From: an uncultured Bacteroidota bacterium
Lineage (GTDB): Bacteria; Bacteroidota; Bacteroidia; UKL13-3
Assembly: GCA_903901345.1 (NCBI GenBank)
Contig: CAIUQQ010000276.1
Span: 1-42,365 of the forward strand
Reading direction: 5' to 3'
Length of the DNA: 42,365 nt
Shown piece after piece: positions 35,854 to 42,365 of this stretch. Positions within the stretch are counted from its first letter, which is position 1, and each line of letters begins with the position of its first letter. Position numbers and translations under genes: made by a program. Below the pieces are notes generated by a model. That model ran no database searches. It was not told the origin of the DNA and saw only the letters and a program-made list of their open reading frames with translations.

Positions 35854-37173
35854 ATGTTAATTTCGTTCAAAAAATTTATAGAAACCAACCAATTATTTCA
35901 AAATTCCGATAAAATTTTGTTGACTATAAGTGGTGGCATAGATTCAATGGTAATGCTTGATTTATTTATAAAATCAAATAGTAAAATTGCTGTGGCACAT
36001 TGTAATTTTGGGTTGCGGAGCAATGAAAGTGATGGAGATGAAAAGCTTGTTTTTGATACTTGTAAAAAAAATAATATTGAATTTTTAACAATAAAATTCA
36101 ACACAAAATCATTTGCCGAAGAAAATAAAATTTCTATTCAAATGGCTGCTCGCCAATTAAGGTATGATTGGTTTAATAAAATTGCATTAGAAAATAATTG
36201 CCAATTTATTGCCACCGCACACCACCAAAACGATGTAGCGGAGACCATGCTCATTAATATAACTCGAGGAACTGGAATAAGTGGTTTGCACGGAATTTTA
36301 CCAAAAAACAATAATATTATTAGGCCATTATTATTTACCAATAAAGCTGAAATTACTATTTATGCCAATGAAAACAACATTGATTTTAGGGAAGACAGTA
36401 GCAATAAAAAAGACGATTATTGGCGAAATAAAATTAGGCATTTGGTGATTCCAAAACTGGAAGAATTAAATTCCAATGCAGTGAATAATTTTTATTTGCT
36501 AAGCAAAAAAATTAGTGCCGATGAAATATTACTCAATGAAAGAATAAATGAACTGAAAAGTCAGTTTGTAAAAACCAGCAATAACTTAGTTTATATTAAC
36601 CTTGAAATTATGCAGCATGCGGCTGTAACTAGCTTACTTTACAGTATTTTGAGTGAATATAATTTGAATGAAACTGCTATTTTAAACATCATAGAAAACC
36701 ATAAAAACAACAGTGGAATTATTTTTGAAAGTGAAACCCACGAACTATTAATTGACAGAGAGTTTATGATCATTCGTGAACGAAAAGTAGAAGAATTTCA
36801 TCAAACATTATTGATTGAAAATACCATTCAAAAAATGAATACACCTATAGGTGAAATTAGCTTTGAAAAAATGAATGAAAAACCAAGTATTTTTTCAAAA
36901 GATTTTTTATACTTAAACAAAGAGAAAACTGGCAATGAATTTATTATACAAACTTGGCAGCAAGGCGACCGGTTTAAACCACTTGGAATGAATGGCAACA
37001 AGCTAGTTAGCGATTATTTAATTGACAAAAAAATAAACATTTTTGAGAAACAAAAATGCATGGTTTTAGTAAGTAAAAAAACCAACGAAATTGTAGCGTT
37101 AATTCCCTATCAAATTAGTAACGATTATAAGCTAGAAAACGATTCGAAAAGTGTTTTGAAAATTAGCTTTTAG
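35854..37173 (+). CDS. tilS: tRNA(Ile)-lysidine synthase TilS
   Basis: TilS adds lysine to C34 of tRNA-Ile(CAU) so that it reads AUA codons. From the ATG at 35854 the product has 439 residues. A TTG two codons upstream is a possible alternative, but ATG is preferred. The PP-loop is ILLTISGGIDS (about 21-31). Further motifs are VAHCNFGLR, IATAHHQNDVAETMLINITRGTG and RPLLFTNK. A C-terminal TilS domain includes QQGDRFKPLGMNG followed by KLVSDYLIDKKI. The enzyme matters here because AT-rich genomes use ATA codons heavily, as this window does. It converges with the small gene at 37211. Confidence 0.95.
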   Translation: MLISFKKFIETNQLFQNSDKILLTISGGIDSMVMLDLFIKSNSKIAVAHCNFGLRSNESDGDEKLVFDTCKKNNIEFLTIKFNTKSFAEENKISIQMAARQLRYDWFNKIALENNCQFIATAHHQNDVAETMLINITRGTGISGLHGILPKNNNIIRPLLFTNKAEITIYANENNIDFREDSSNKKDDYWRNKIRHLVIPKLEELNSNAVNNFYLLSKKISADEILLNERINELKSQFVKTSNNLVYINLEIMQHAAVTSLLYSILSEYNLNETAILNIIENHKNNSGIIFESETHELLIDREFMIIRERKVEEFHQTLLIENTIQKMNTPIGEISFEKMNEKPSIFSKDFLYLNKEKTGNEFIIQTWQQGDRFKPLGMNGNKLVSDYLIDKKINIFEKQKCMVLVSKKTNEIVALIPYQISNDYKLENDSKSVLKISF

Positions 37174-37210
37174 TTCTCTCCAAGAACAGAAAAAATGTAA
37201 TTTTAATTCC

Positions 37211-37486
37211 TTATAGTCTTCCGTTATGCGCTAACATGCCATCTTTGGTAGCCAAATAACTATAAGCATTCATGTCGTCAGCATCATAAATAAAGCTTTT
37301 CATATAATCCTGTTTTTCCTCGTCAAAGCGCATGGCAACCACATATTTTTTAGCAATCAAATGCTTTAAGCAATCTGCTACTATTTTGGGCGGTGCGGCT
37401 ACTTCTTCTAATATTTTTTCAAAAGGTTCTACAAAGTATAAAACATCTAAAATATCGTAATCTATTTCGCTTAATTCGTAATTCAT
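37211..37486 (-). CDS. Small cytosolic protein of unknown function, possible winged helix
   Basis: The ATG at 37486 gives 91 residues (MNYELSEIDYDILDVLYFVE). The longer frame from 37546 would overlap the upstream glycosyltransferase and is unlikely. Residues 8-55 resemble a helix-turn-helix or winged-helix fold: DILDVLYFVEPFEKILEEV, then PKIVADCLKHLIAKKYVVAM. The tail is YSYLATKDGMLAHNGRL. It is the last gene of a three-gene operon, 4 bases after the glycosyltransferase stop. The context suggests a regulator or small partner of that operon, but this is only an inference. Confidence 0.55.
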   Translation of the reverse strand: MNYELSEIDYDILDVLYFVEPFEKILEEVAAPPKIVADCLKHLIAKKYVVAMRFDEEKQDYMKSFIYDADDMNAYSYLATKDGMLAHNGRL

Positions 37487-37490
37487 ATTG

Positions 37491-38621
37491 TTAGTGATGG
37501 GTTCTTTCTTTCCATTTATAGGTTGCAAAATTAGCCCAAATACCAATAATTATTACATAAATAACATGAAATATTTCGGCTATGGGAAGTAATAAAATGA
37601 GCGTTTTTTTATTATAAAATTTAAGCATTGTAAACAAAAACAAACCTTCTATAAACATTTTAAAAAGCAGTTGATTTAATGCCAACTGCCAGTCAATAAA
37701 TATGTTTAAAACCATGCTAACATTATAAAAATAAGCCATTACCAATATTAAAGTAATGTATCGGTTTTCGTATTTGGTACTTTTACTCACCCACCGTTTT
37801 CGTTGTTCAGTTAACTGTGCTAAAGTTCCGTTTGCACCTGTTTCTACAATGGCATTTTTATCAAATAAAAACTTTACTTGATTCGGATATTTTTTAAATA
37901 TTTTGTGCATTAAAAACTCATCATCACCAGTCATAATATGTTCATTATCGGTATAGCCATTTACCTCAAAAAACACTTGTTTTTCAAATATTAAATTTGC
38001 AGCGCTACACATGTTTGGATTTTTAAGTTCCATGGCGGCAGCCCCTACTCCTACTAAGCCTGCAAACTCTAATGCTTGTAGTTTTTCAAATGTGTTTTTT
38101 GCTTTAAATTCTACCGGAGCATATATTAATTTTGAAGCTGAAATATTGATAAAATCATTGATGCTTTGCAACCATAAATTTCCTCTTACACAATCGGCAT
38201 CTGTTAAAATAATATAATCAAAAATGGCATCATTAATTCCTTTGGTAATGGCTTGTTTTTTGTTGTTAATATTTTCAAAATTTGCTAAGTCAATGATTGA
38301 AATTTTGAATGCTGAGTTTTGTTTCTTAAATTCTGTTATTACATCCAAAGTTTTGTCGGAAGAATGGTCATTAATTACCATGATTTCAAACTTAGTTTTA
38401 TCATAATTTTGACTGGTAATTGAGGACAAGCATTTACCTATAAAATGTTCTTCATTGCGAGCAGCAATAACAATAGAAAAAGTGTTTAAATTACTTGATT
38501 TAGCTATTATTTCCGACTTTTTTGTTCGGAATATAATTGCTAATAATCCAACAAAGAAAAAGGCAATTAAAATAAAATAACCAGCAGTTAAAGCGTATGA
38601 AAAATAGGTCCAAAAAATCAT
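37491..38621 (-). CDS. Family 2 glycosyltransferase, membrane-bound
   Basis: The 376-residue product has an N-terminal membrane helix (about 5-31) and a GT-A domain: SIVIAARNEE (49-58), the metal-binding DAD at 141-143, the acceptor motif GDDEF (232-236) and QRKRW (273-277), as in processive cellulose/hyaluronan synthase-like enzymes. Two or three C-terminal helices follow. It probably transfers a sugar from a nucleotide donor to a lipid or polymer at the cytoplasmic face. Its start overlaps the stop of the flippase-like gene (ATGA), indicating tight coupling. The exact donor and acceptor cannot be told from sequence. Confidence 0.85.
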   Translation of the reverse strand: MIFWTYFSYALTAGYFILIAFFFVGLLAIIFRTKKSEIIAKSSNLNTFSIVIAARNEEHFIGKCLSSITSQNYDKTKFEIMVINDHSSDKTLDVITEFKKQNSAFKISIIDLANFENINNKKQAITKGINDAIFDYIILTDADCVRGNLWLQSINDFINISASKLIYAPVEFKAKNTFEKLQALEFAGLVGVGAAAMELKNPNMCSAANLIFEKQVFFEVNGYTDNEHIMTGDDEFLMHKIFKKYPNQVKFLFDKNAIVETGANGTLAQLTEQRKRWVSKSTKYENRYITLILVMAYFYNVSMVLNIFIDWQLALNQLLFKMFIEGLFLFTMLKFYNKKTLILLLPIAEIFHVIYVIIIGIWANFATYKWKERTHH

Positions 38622-39598
38622 TTAGAAAAACGGTGTTTTAAAATAAAAATTAGGCCTAAAAGAGAAGGAATCATCATGTTGATAATCCAGAGTGAATATG
38701 CTGCAAGCAAAACACCTAATTCTATGCTTTTATCAAAGTTACTCAATTCCTCAAAAACAAAAATTGCGGCAGCACCACGCAAACCAATATCTAATAGAAT
38801 AAAACTTGGCACCACAGATTGAATACAAAACACAGCAACAACACCTATAAAACTATTTGCCAATCCAATACGAACACCATAAAATTGCAATAACAACATG
38901 TATTGAACCATGAAAACGGTGTAACGAATAATAGAAAAAAGTAAAACTTTAGTTAACTGAGTTTTGGAATATGATTTAAAAACAATGATGTATTTTTCAA
39001 TTTTATTAAAAAATCTTGTCCGGCTTAAAAGATTATACAATAAATCGATTCGTATATAACCTATAACTGCAAAAACATGCATGATAAAAAACGCAAAAGC
39101 TATTTGTTTCCAATAGATATAAACGTAAAAATCAGCTTTAGCAGTAAAAGCCAAAAGTGCGTACATTCCAAAAATAGCGGTAACCAAAACCTGCGCAGTA
39201 TGGCCAATAACAGTAATTAACGAGCCTTTTATTTTGTTCAAAGTTTGCAAGTGAATGACCCTTCCTGCAAAATCACCCAATTGATTTGGCGTAATAATGC
39301 TTAAAGTAACACCAGACAAAACGGCTTTTAACGAATTACGAAAACTAATTTTCTCAAATTGGTTAATGAGCAAATGCCATTTAGCGGTTTCTAATCCCCA
39401 GTTTGCAAAAAGCAACAAAATGGCAAGTATAAGAAATAAAGAATTTTGAAGTGAAAAGTCGAAATGAAATTGAATAAATTTTTTATCTATTTGATAAGCA
39501 ACCAATAATTTATAAAGTATAAACGCAATGGTAAAAACTGCTAAAGCAATTTTTAAATACGTAATCCATTTTTTATGTGTTTGCCAAAACTGTTTCAA
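38618..39598 (-). CDS. Flippase-like integral membrane protein (LPG synthase TM-region / YbhN family)
   Basis: The 326-residue product has about eight membrane helices and the pattern of the UPF0104/lysylphosphatidylglycerol-synthetase TM domain: WGLETAKWHLLI, SGVTLSIITPNQLGDFAGRVIHL, and IRYTVFMVQYMLLLQFYGV. Family members flip lipid-linked or aminoacylated lipids, and in Bacteroidota they often neighbour glycosyltransferases. It is the first gene of the operon; the glycosyltransferase start overlaps its stop by 4 bases. It likely moves the product of that glycosyltransferase across the membrane, which is inference. No aminoacyl-transferase domain is present. Confidence 0.8.
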   Translation of the reverse strand: MKQFWQTHKKWITYLKIALAVFTIAFILYKLLVAYQIDKKFIQFHFDFSLQNSLFLILAILLLFANWGLETAKWHLLINQFEKISFRNSLKAVLSGVTLSIITPNQLGDFAGRVIHLQTLNKIKGSLITVIGHTAQVLVTAIFGMYALLAFTAKADFYVYIYWKQIAFAFFIMHVFAVIGYIRIDLLYNLLSRTRFFNKIEKYIIVFKSYSKTQLTKVLLFSIIRYTVFMVQYMLLLQFYGVRIGLANSFIGVVAVFCIQSVVPSFILLDIGLRGAAAIFVFEELSNFDKSIELGVLLAAYSLWIINMMIPSLLGLIFILKHRFSK

Positions 39599-39640
39599 GC
39601 CAATATTTTGCCTTTAAGGTGTGCAATTTATATAATTTTA

Positions 39641-39671
39641 TTGGTTTGCTTTTGTTTTAAAATTATATTTG
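39641..39671 (+). promoter_or_regulatory. Probable promoter of the membrane protein-ruvC operon
   Basis: TTG (39641-39643), a 20-nt spacer and TATATTTG (39664-39671) match the Bacteroidota consensus. Transcription would begin near 39677, 13 bases before the ATG at 39690. This argues against the alternative TTG start at 39669, which lies inside the box. Confidence 0.6.
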
Positions 39672-39689
39672 AGTTTTTTAAAAACAAAA

Positions 39690-40085
39690 ATGGGTTTTAT
39701 ATTTTATCTATTATCAGGATTTGCTATTATGTTAATTGCAAGAGTTTGGCAACAAAAATTTATTGAACAACTTAACAGCGAACACAAAGCAATATTAATT
39801 GGTCTTTTTGGCAAACGAAATAATTTAAATTTATACATCAGTTTGGGTACTATGGTTATTTTTATCATCATTATTTTAATGGATTTAATAGCTATTCGTT
39901 TGGCGTTATTAGGTTTTGCTTTAAGCAACGTTTTATCTTTGGCTATACCAATGAATATGAACTATAACAAACTTTTGAAAGCAAATTTTCCAATTGAATT
40001 TACCAATAATTATTTAATGACTTCGGCATTACGAATTATTGGAACCATAGTCATTTTTTCTTATTTGTTTTTTGAGCAAAATTAA
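39690..40085 (+). CDS. Small polytopic membrane protein of unknown function
   Basis: From the ATG at 39690 the product has 131 residues and four hydrophobic segments: FIFYLLSGFAIMLIARVW, LNLYISLGTMVIFIIIILMDL, AIRLALLGFALSNVLSLAI, and LRIIGTIVIFSYLFF. A polar loop (KFIEQLNSEHKAILIGLFGKRNN) lies after helix 1. I recognise no family. It overlaps the 5' end of ruvC by 14 bases if the TTG at 40072 is used, and the pair share a promoter. Confidence 0.55.
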   Translation: MGFIFYLLSGFAIMLIARVWQQKFIEQLNSEHKAILIGLFGKRNNLNLYISLGTMVIFIIIILMDLIAIRLALLGFALSNVLSLAIPMNMNYNKLLKANFPIEFTNNYLMTSALRIIGTIVIFSYLFFEQN

Positions 40086-40692
40086 CTTGGAAATTTTACC
40101 CGAAATAAAAGAATTTGACCGCATTATTTTAGGAATAGATCCTGGAACTTTGGTAATGGGATATGGAATTATTGGCATCAAAAAAAAGCAAGTTTCGTTA
40201 ATTACACTAGGTGTTTTGCATTTAGAAAAATACGATGATTATGCCATGAAATTGAAGAAAATATTTGAGCGAACAGTTGGTTTAATCGATGAGTTTAAAC
40301 CAGATGAATTAGCCATTGAAGCGCCTTTTTATGGTAAAAATGTTCAGTCGATGTTAAAACTAGGAAGAGCGCAAGGCGTTGCTATTGCTGGCGCCATGAG
40401 CCGTGAGTTAGCAGTAAATGAATATGCTCCAAAAAAAATTAAACAATCGATAACGGGAAATGGAAATGCTACCAAAGAACAGGTTTCGGGAATGCTGCAG
40501 CATATTTTAAAGTTCCAACACGACTCTAAATTTTTAGATGCCACCGATGGATTAGCAGCTGCTTATTGCCATTATATGCAAAAAAATTTGGGCATTGCTA
40601 CTGCAAAAACCAAAGCAAAAATTCCTGCAAAAAAGAAAGCCACCAGTTGGGATAGTTTTGTAAGTAATAATCCAAGTAAAATTAAGAAATAA
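40072..40692 (+). CDS. ruvC: Crossover junction endodeoxyribonuclease RuvC
   Basis: RuvC resolves Holliday junctions together with RuvAB. The acidic catalytic set is complete: Asp23 (GIDPG), Glu83 (LAIEAPF), Asp156 and Asp159 (LDATDGLAAAYCH). There is no ATG upstream of the domain. The start is a TTG at 40072 (206 residues) or possibly a TTG at 40087; both give a few extra residues before RIILGIDPG. A basic Lys-rich tail (KTKAKIPAKKK, about 180-190) extends beyond the usual length. It overlaps the upstream membrane protein gene and is followed after 27 bases by the TPR gene. Confidence 0.93.
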   Translation: MSKINLEILPEIKEFDRIILGIDPGTLVMGYGIIGIKKKQVSLITLGVLHLEKYDDYAMKLKKIFERTVGLIDEFKPDELAIEAPFYGKNVQSMLKLGRAQGVAIAGAMSRELAVNEYAPKKIKQSITGNGNATKEQVSGMLQHILKFQHDSKFLDATDGLAAAYCHYMQKNLGIATAKTKAKIPAKKKATSWDSFVSNNPSKIKK

Positions 40693-40719
40693 ACCCTTTA
40701 TTTGCTATTGAAAATAAAA

Positions 40720-42365
40720 ATGAAATTCGCTTATAAATTTATACTTTTTTTATTGTTTTTTGCCTTTGGCAATGACATGGTTGCACAAAACAACGAAGAG
40801 AAATTAGCAGCTCAATTTTTCTCGAATGCGGAGTACGATAAAGCCGCTGATTTGTATGAAAAATTACTCAATAAAAATCTTACTTCTTTTTACTTTTACG
40901 ACAATTTATTACAGTCGTACATTAAGCTCAAACGCTTTGATGATGCGGAAAGTTTATGTAAAAAAATGTACCGAAAACTGAATTCTGCTTATTATATGGT
41001 AGATATTGGCTACATTAACAAATTAAATAACAAGCCCGAAAAAGCAATTAAACAGTTTGATGAAGTTATAAAAAAAACCATTCCTAATCAGGATAAAATA
41101 AACGAAGCTGCCAATGCTTTTGAAAAACGCAACGAAACAGAATATGCCATAAAAAGCTATATAAATGGACGAAAATTATTGGGCTATATCAGCGTTTTTA
41201 ACAATGAATTAGCAGCACTTTATGCCAAAACCAAACAAACTCAATTAATGATTGACGAATATTTGGGAAGCGTGGAACAAAGTCCAGTGATTAGTGAAGA
41301 AATTCAAGGTTTATTACAAAATAATATTCAACAAAATTCAGACTTTGAGTTACTGAAAAATTCAATGATTCGTAAAATAAAAAGCAATCCAAATACTGAT
41401 GTTTTTTACGAAATGTTGATTTGGTTTTATGTGCAACGAAAAGACTTTGACAATGCATTAATTCAAGCAAAAGCAATAGACAAACGATTAAAAGAAGAAG
41501 GCCGAAAAATGATGGATTTGGGTTATTTGGCCATTAGCAATGAAAAATATGATGCCGCCATTCGCTTGTTCAATGAAGTAGTAATTTTAGGAAACACCAA
41601 AGCTTATTATTTATCGGCAAAACTGGGAATTTTGGAAGCCAGTAATAAAAAATTATTGAGTAATTCGAATTTAAGTTTGCTTGATTTACAAGATTTAGAA
41701 AAAACCTATATTTCATTTTTAGCAGAAAACGGAAAAACAAATTACACAGCTCAAAGTATGCGCGATTTGGGTAAATTATATGCTTATTACTTAAACGATA
41801 TTGATAAAGCAATTGACATTTACAACAATATTTTAGAGTTACCAGGAACTGATAATTTTTTTAAAGCTGAATGCAAATTAGACTTAGGCGATTTATACGT
41901 AATAAAAGGTCAAGAGTGGGATGCAATGCTGCTTTACGGACAAGTAGATAAGGAGTTTTTGGAACATCCATTTGGCCAAGAAGCCAAGTTTAGAAATGCA
42001 AAATTGAGTTTTTATTTAGGTGAATTTGAATGGGCAAAAGCCCAATTAGACATTTTAAAAACTGCTACCACACAATTAATAGCAAATAATGCATTAGAAC
42101 TTTCATTATTAATTCAAGACAATACAGTGGATTCAAACGAAGATGCGCTCAAACTATTTGCAAAAGCCGATTTAGATTATCAGCAAAACAAGTTTGCAGC
42201 AGCATTTCAGTTATTAGATTCCATTATATTATTGTTTCCAAAACATGCTTTAAGTGACGATATAGCATTTAAAAAAGCACAGATTTACACCAAACAAAAG
42301 AAATTTATTGCCACCATTATATCTCTAAAATATGATTGGGAAACTTTAGACGATTATCTGTTAAA
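40720..42365 (+). CDS. Secreted TPR-repeat protein, 3' end outside window
   Basis: The ATG at 40720 opens a frame with no stop to the right edge (548 codons seen), so the gene is truncated by the window. A signal peptide (MKFAYKFILFLLFFAFGNDMVAQ) is followed by helical repeats of the tetratricopeptide type, for example AAQFFSNAEYDKAADLYEKLL, YIKLKRFDDAESLCKKMY, AISNEKYDAAIRLFNEVV, LYAYYLNDIDKAIDIYNNIL and LSFYLGEFEWAKAQLDILK. The protein is probably periplasmic, acting as a scaffold. It begins 27 bases after ruvC on the same strand. Similar large periplasmic TPR proteins are common in Bacteroidota; its partner is unknown. Confidence 0.8.
   Translation, partial: MKFAYKFILFLLFFAFGNDMVAQNNEEKLAAQFFSNAEYDKAADLYEKLLNKNLTSFYFYDNLLQSYIKLKRFDDAESLCKKMYRKLNSAYYMVDIGYINKLNNKPEKAIKQFDEVIKKTIPNQDKINEAANAFEKRNETEYAIKSYINGRKLLGYISVFNNELAALYAKTKQTQLMIDEYLGSVEQSPVISEEIQGLLQNNIQQNSDFELLKNSMIRKIKSNPNTDVFYEMLIWFYVQRKDFDNALIQAKAIDKRLKEEGRKMMDLGYLAISNEKYDAAIRLFNEVVILGNTKAYYLSAKLGILEASNKKLLSNSNLSLLDLQDLEKTYISFLAENGKTNYTAQSMRDLGKLYAYYLNDIDKAIDIYNNILELPGTDNFFKAECKLDLGDLYVIKGQEWDAMLLYGQVDKEFLEHPFGQEAKFRNAKLSFYLGEFEWAKAQLDILKTATTQLIANNALELSLLIQDNTVDSNEDALKLFAKADLDYQQNKFAAAFQLLDSIILLFPKHALSDDIAFKKAQIYTKQKKFIATIISLKYDWETLDDYLL

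Noticed and set aside
1-42365. CRISPR arrays, insertion sequences, integrases, prophage genes
   Set aside because: I looked for regular direct repeats with unique spacers, and for transposase or integrase motifs in the translated frames, and saw none.

Overview
The window is about 42 kb of AT-rich DNA from a member of the Bacteroidota. Four things point there. The giant secreted protein ends in a type IX secretion (T9SS) sorting domain. A GldH gliding-motility lipoprotein sits in a holB-ricT-gldH block that I know from this phylum. The OstA-like and tilS genes lie side by side. Several promoters fit the Bacteroidota pattern TTTG / about 19 nt / TAnnTTTG rather than the sigma-70 pattern. No phage, integrase, insertion sequence or CRISPR array is visible. 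Most of the window is core chromosome. I cannot name the genus from sequence alone.

Layout. 1-3.7 kb: a 5'-truncated unknown gene, clpX with a strong terminator, a 476-base spacer full of small repeats, then thyA-recR. 3.7-7.5 kb (minus): a pirin downstream of an RND/MacA-type membrane-fusion protein, and a translationally coupled pair made of a secreted TolB/CsgG-like plus beta-barrel protein and a PEGA-like lipoprotein. 7.7-8.1 kb (minus): a tRNA-Ser/tRNA-Pro operon with promoter and terminator, followed by a sequence resembling the tRNA-Pro 3' half. 8.3-12.9 kb (plus): a double AAA+ ATPase of the CbbX/SpoVK type with a duplicated N-terminal domain, then a long PurF-like amidotransferase. 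12.97-16.5 kb (minus): holB, ricT, gldH and a MazG/DUF550-like gene, sharing a convergent terminator with purF. 16.6-20.0 kb: an ABC exporter whose ATPase and membrane subunits are separated by a small XRE regulator and a secreted protein on the opposite strand. 20.2-23.1 kb (plus): threonine aldolase, a WG-repeat protein and a citrate synthase of the mitochondrial type. 23.2-25.3 kb (minus): an unknown membrane protein, an AT-rich spacer and truA. 25.4-34.1 kb (minus): one 2919-residue secreted protein, about a fifth of the window. 34.2-37.2 kb: divergent OstA-like gene and tilS. 37.2-39.6 kb (minus): flippase-like protein, family 2 glycosyltransferase and a small cytosolic protein as an operon. 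39.7-42.4 kb (plus): membrane protein, ruvC, and a TPR protein that runs off the end.

The genes mostly serve housekeeping: proteolysis (clpX), dTMP synthesis and recombination (thyA, recR, ruvC), replication (holB), tRNA modification (truA, tilS), purine synthesis (purF) and the TCA cycle (gltA). A second theme is the cell envelope and surface: gldH, the T9SS cargo, OstA-like, glycosyltransferase plus flippase, ABC exporter, membrane-fusion protein. The least explained items are the AAA+ protein with two duplicated halves, the split ABC operon, the tRNA-Pro-like fragment, the repeat-rich spacer after clpX, and the coupled beta-barrel/lipoprotein pair.
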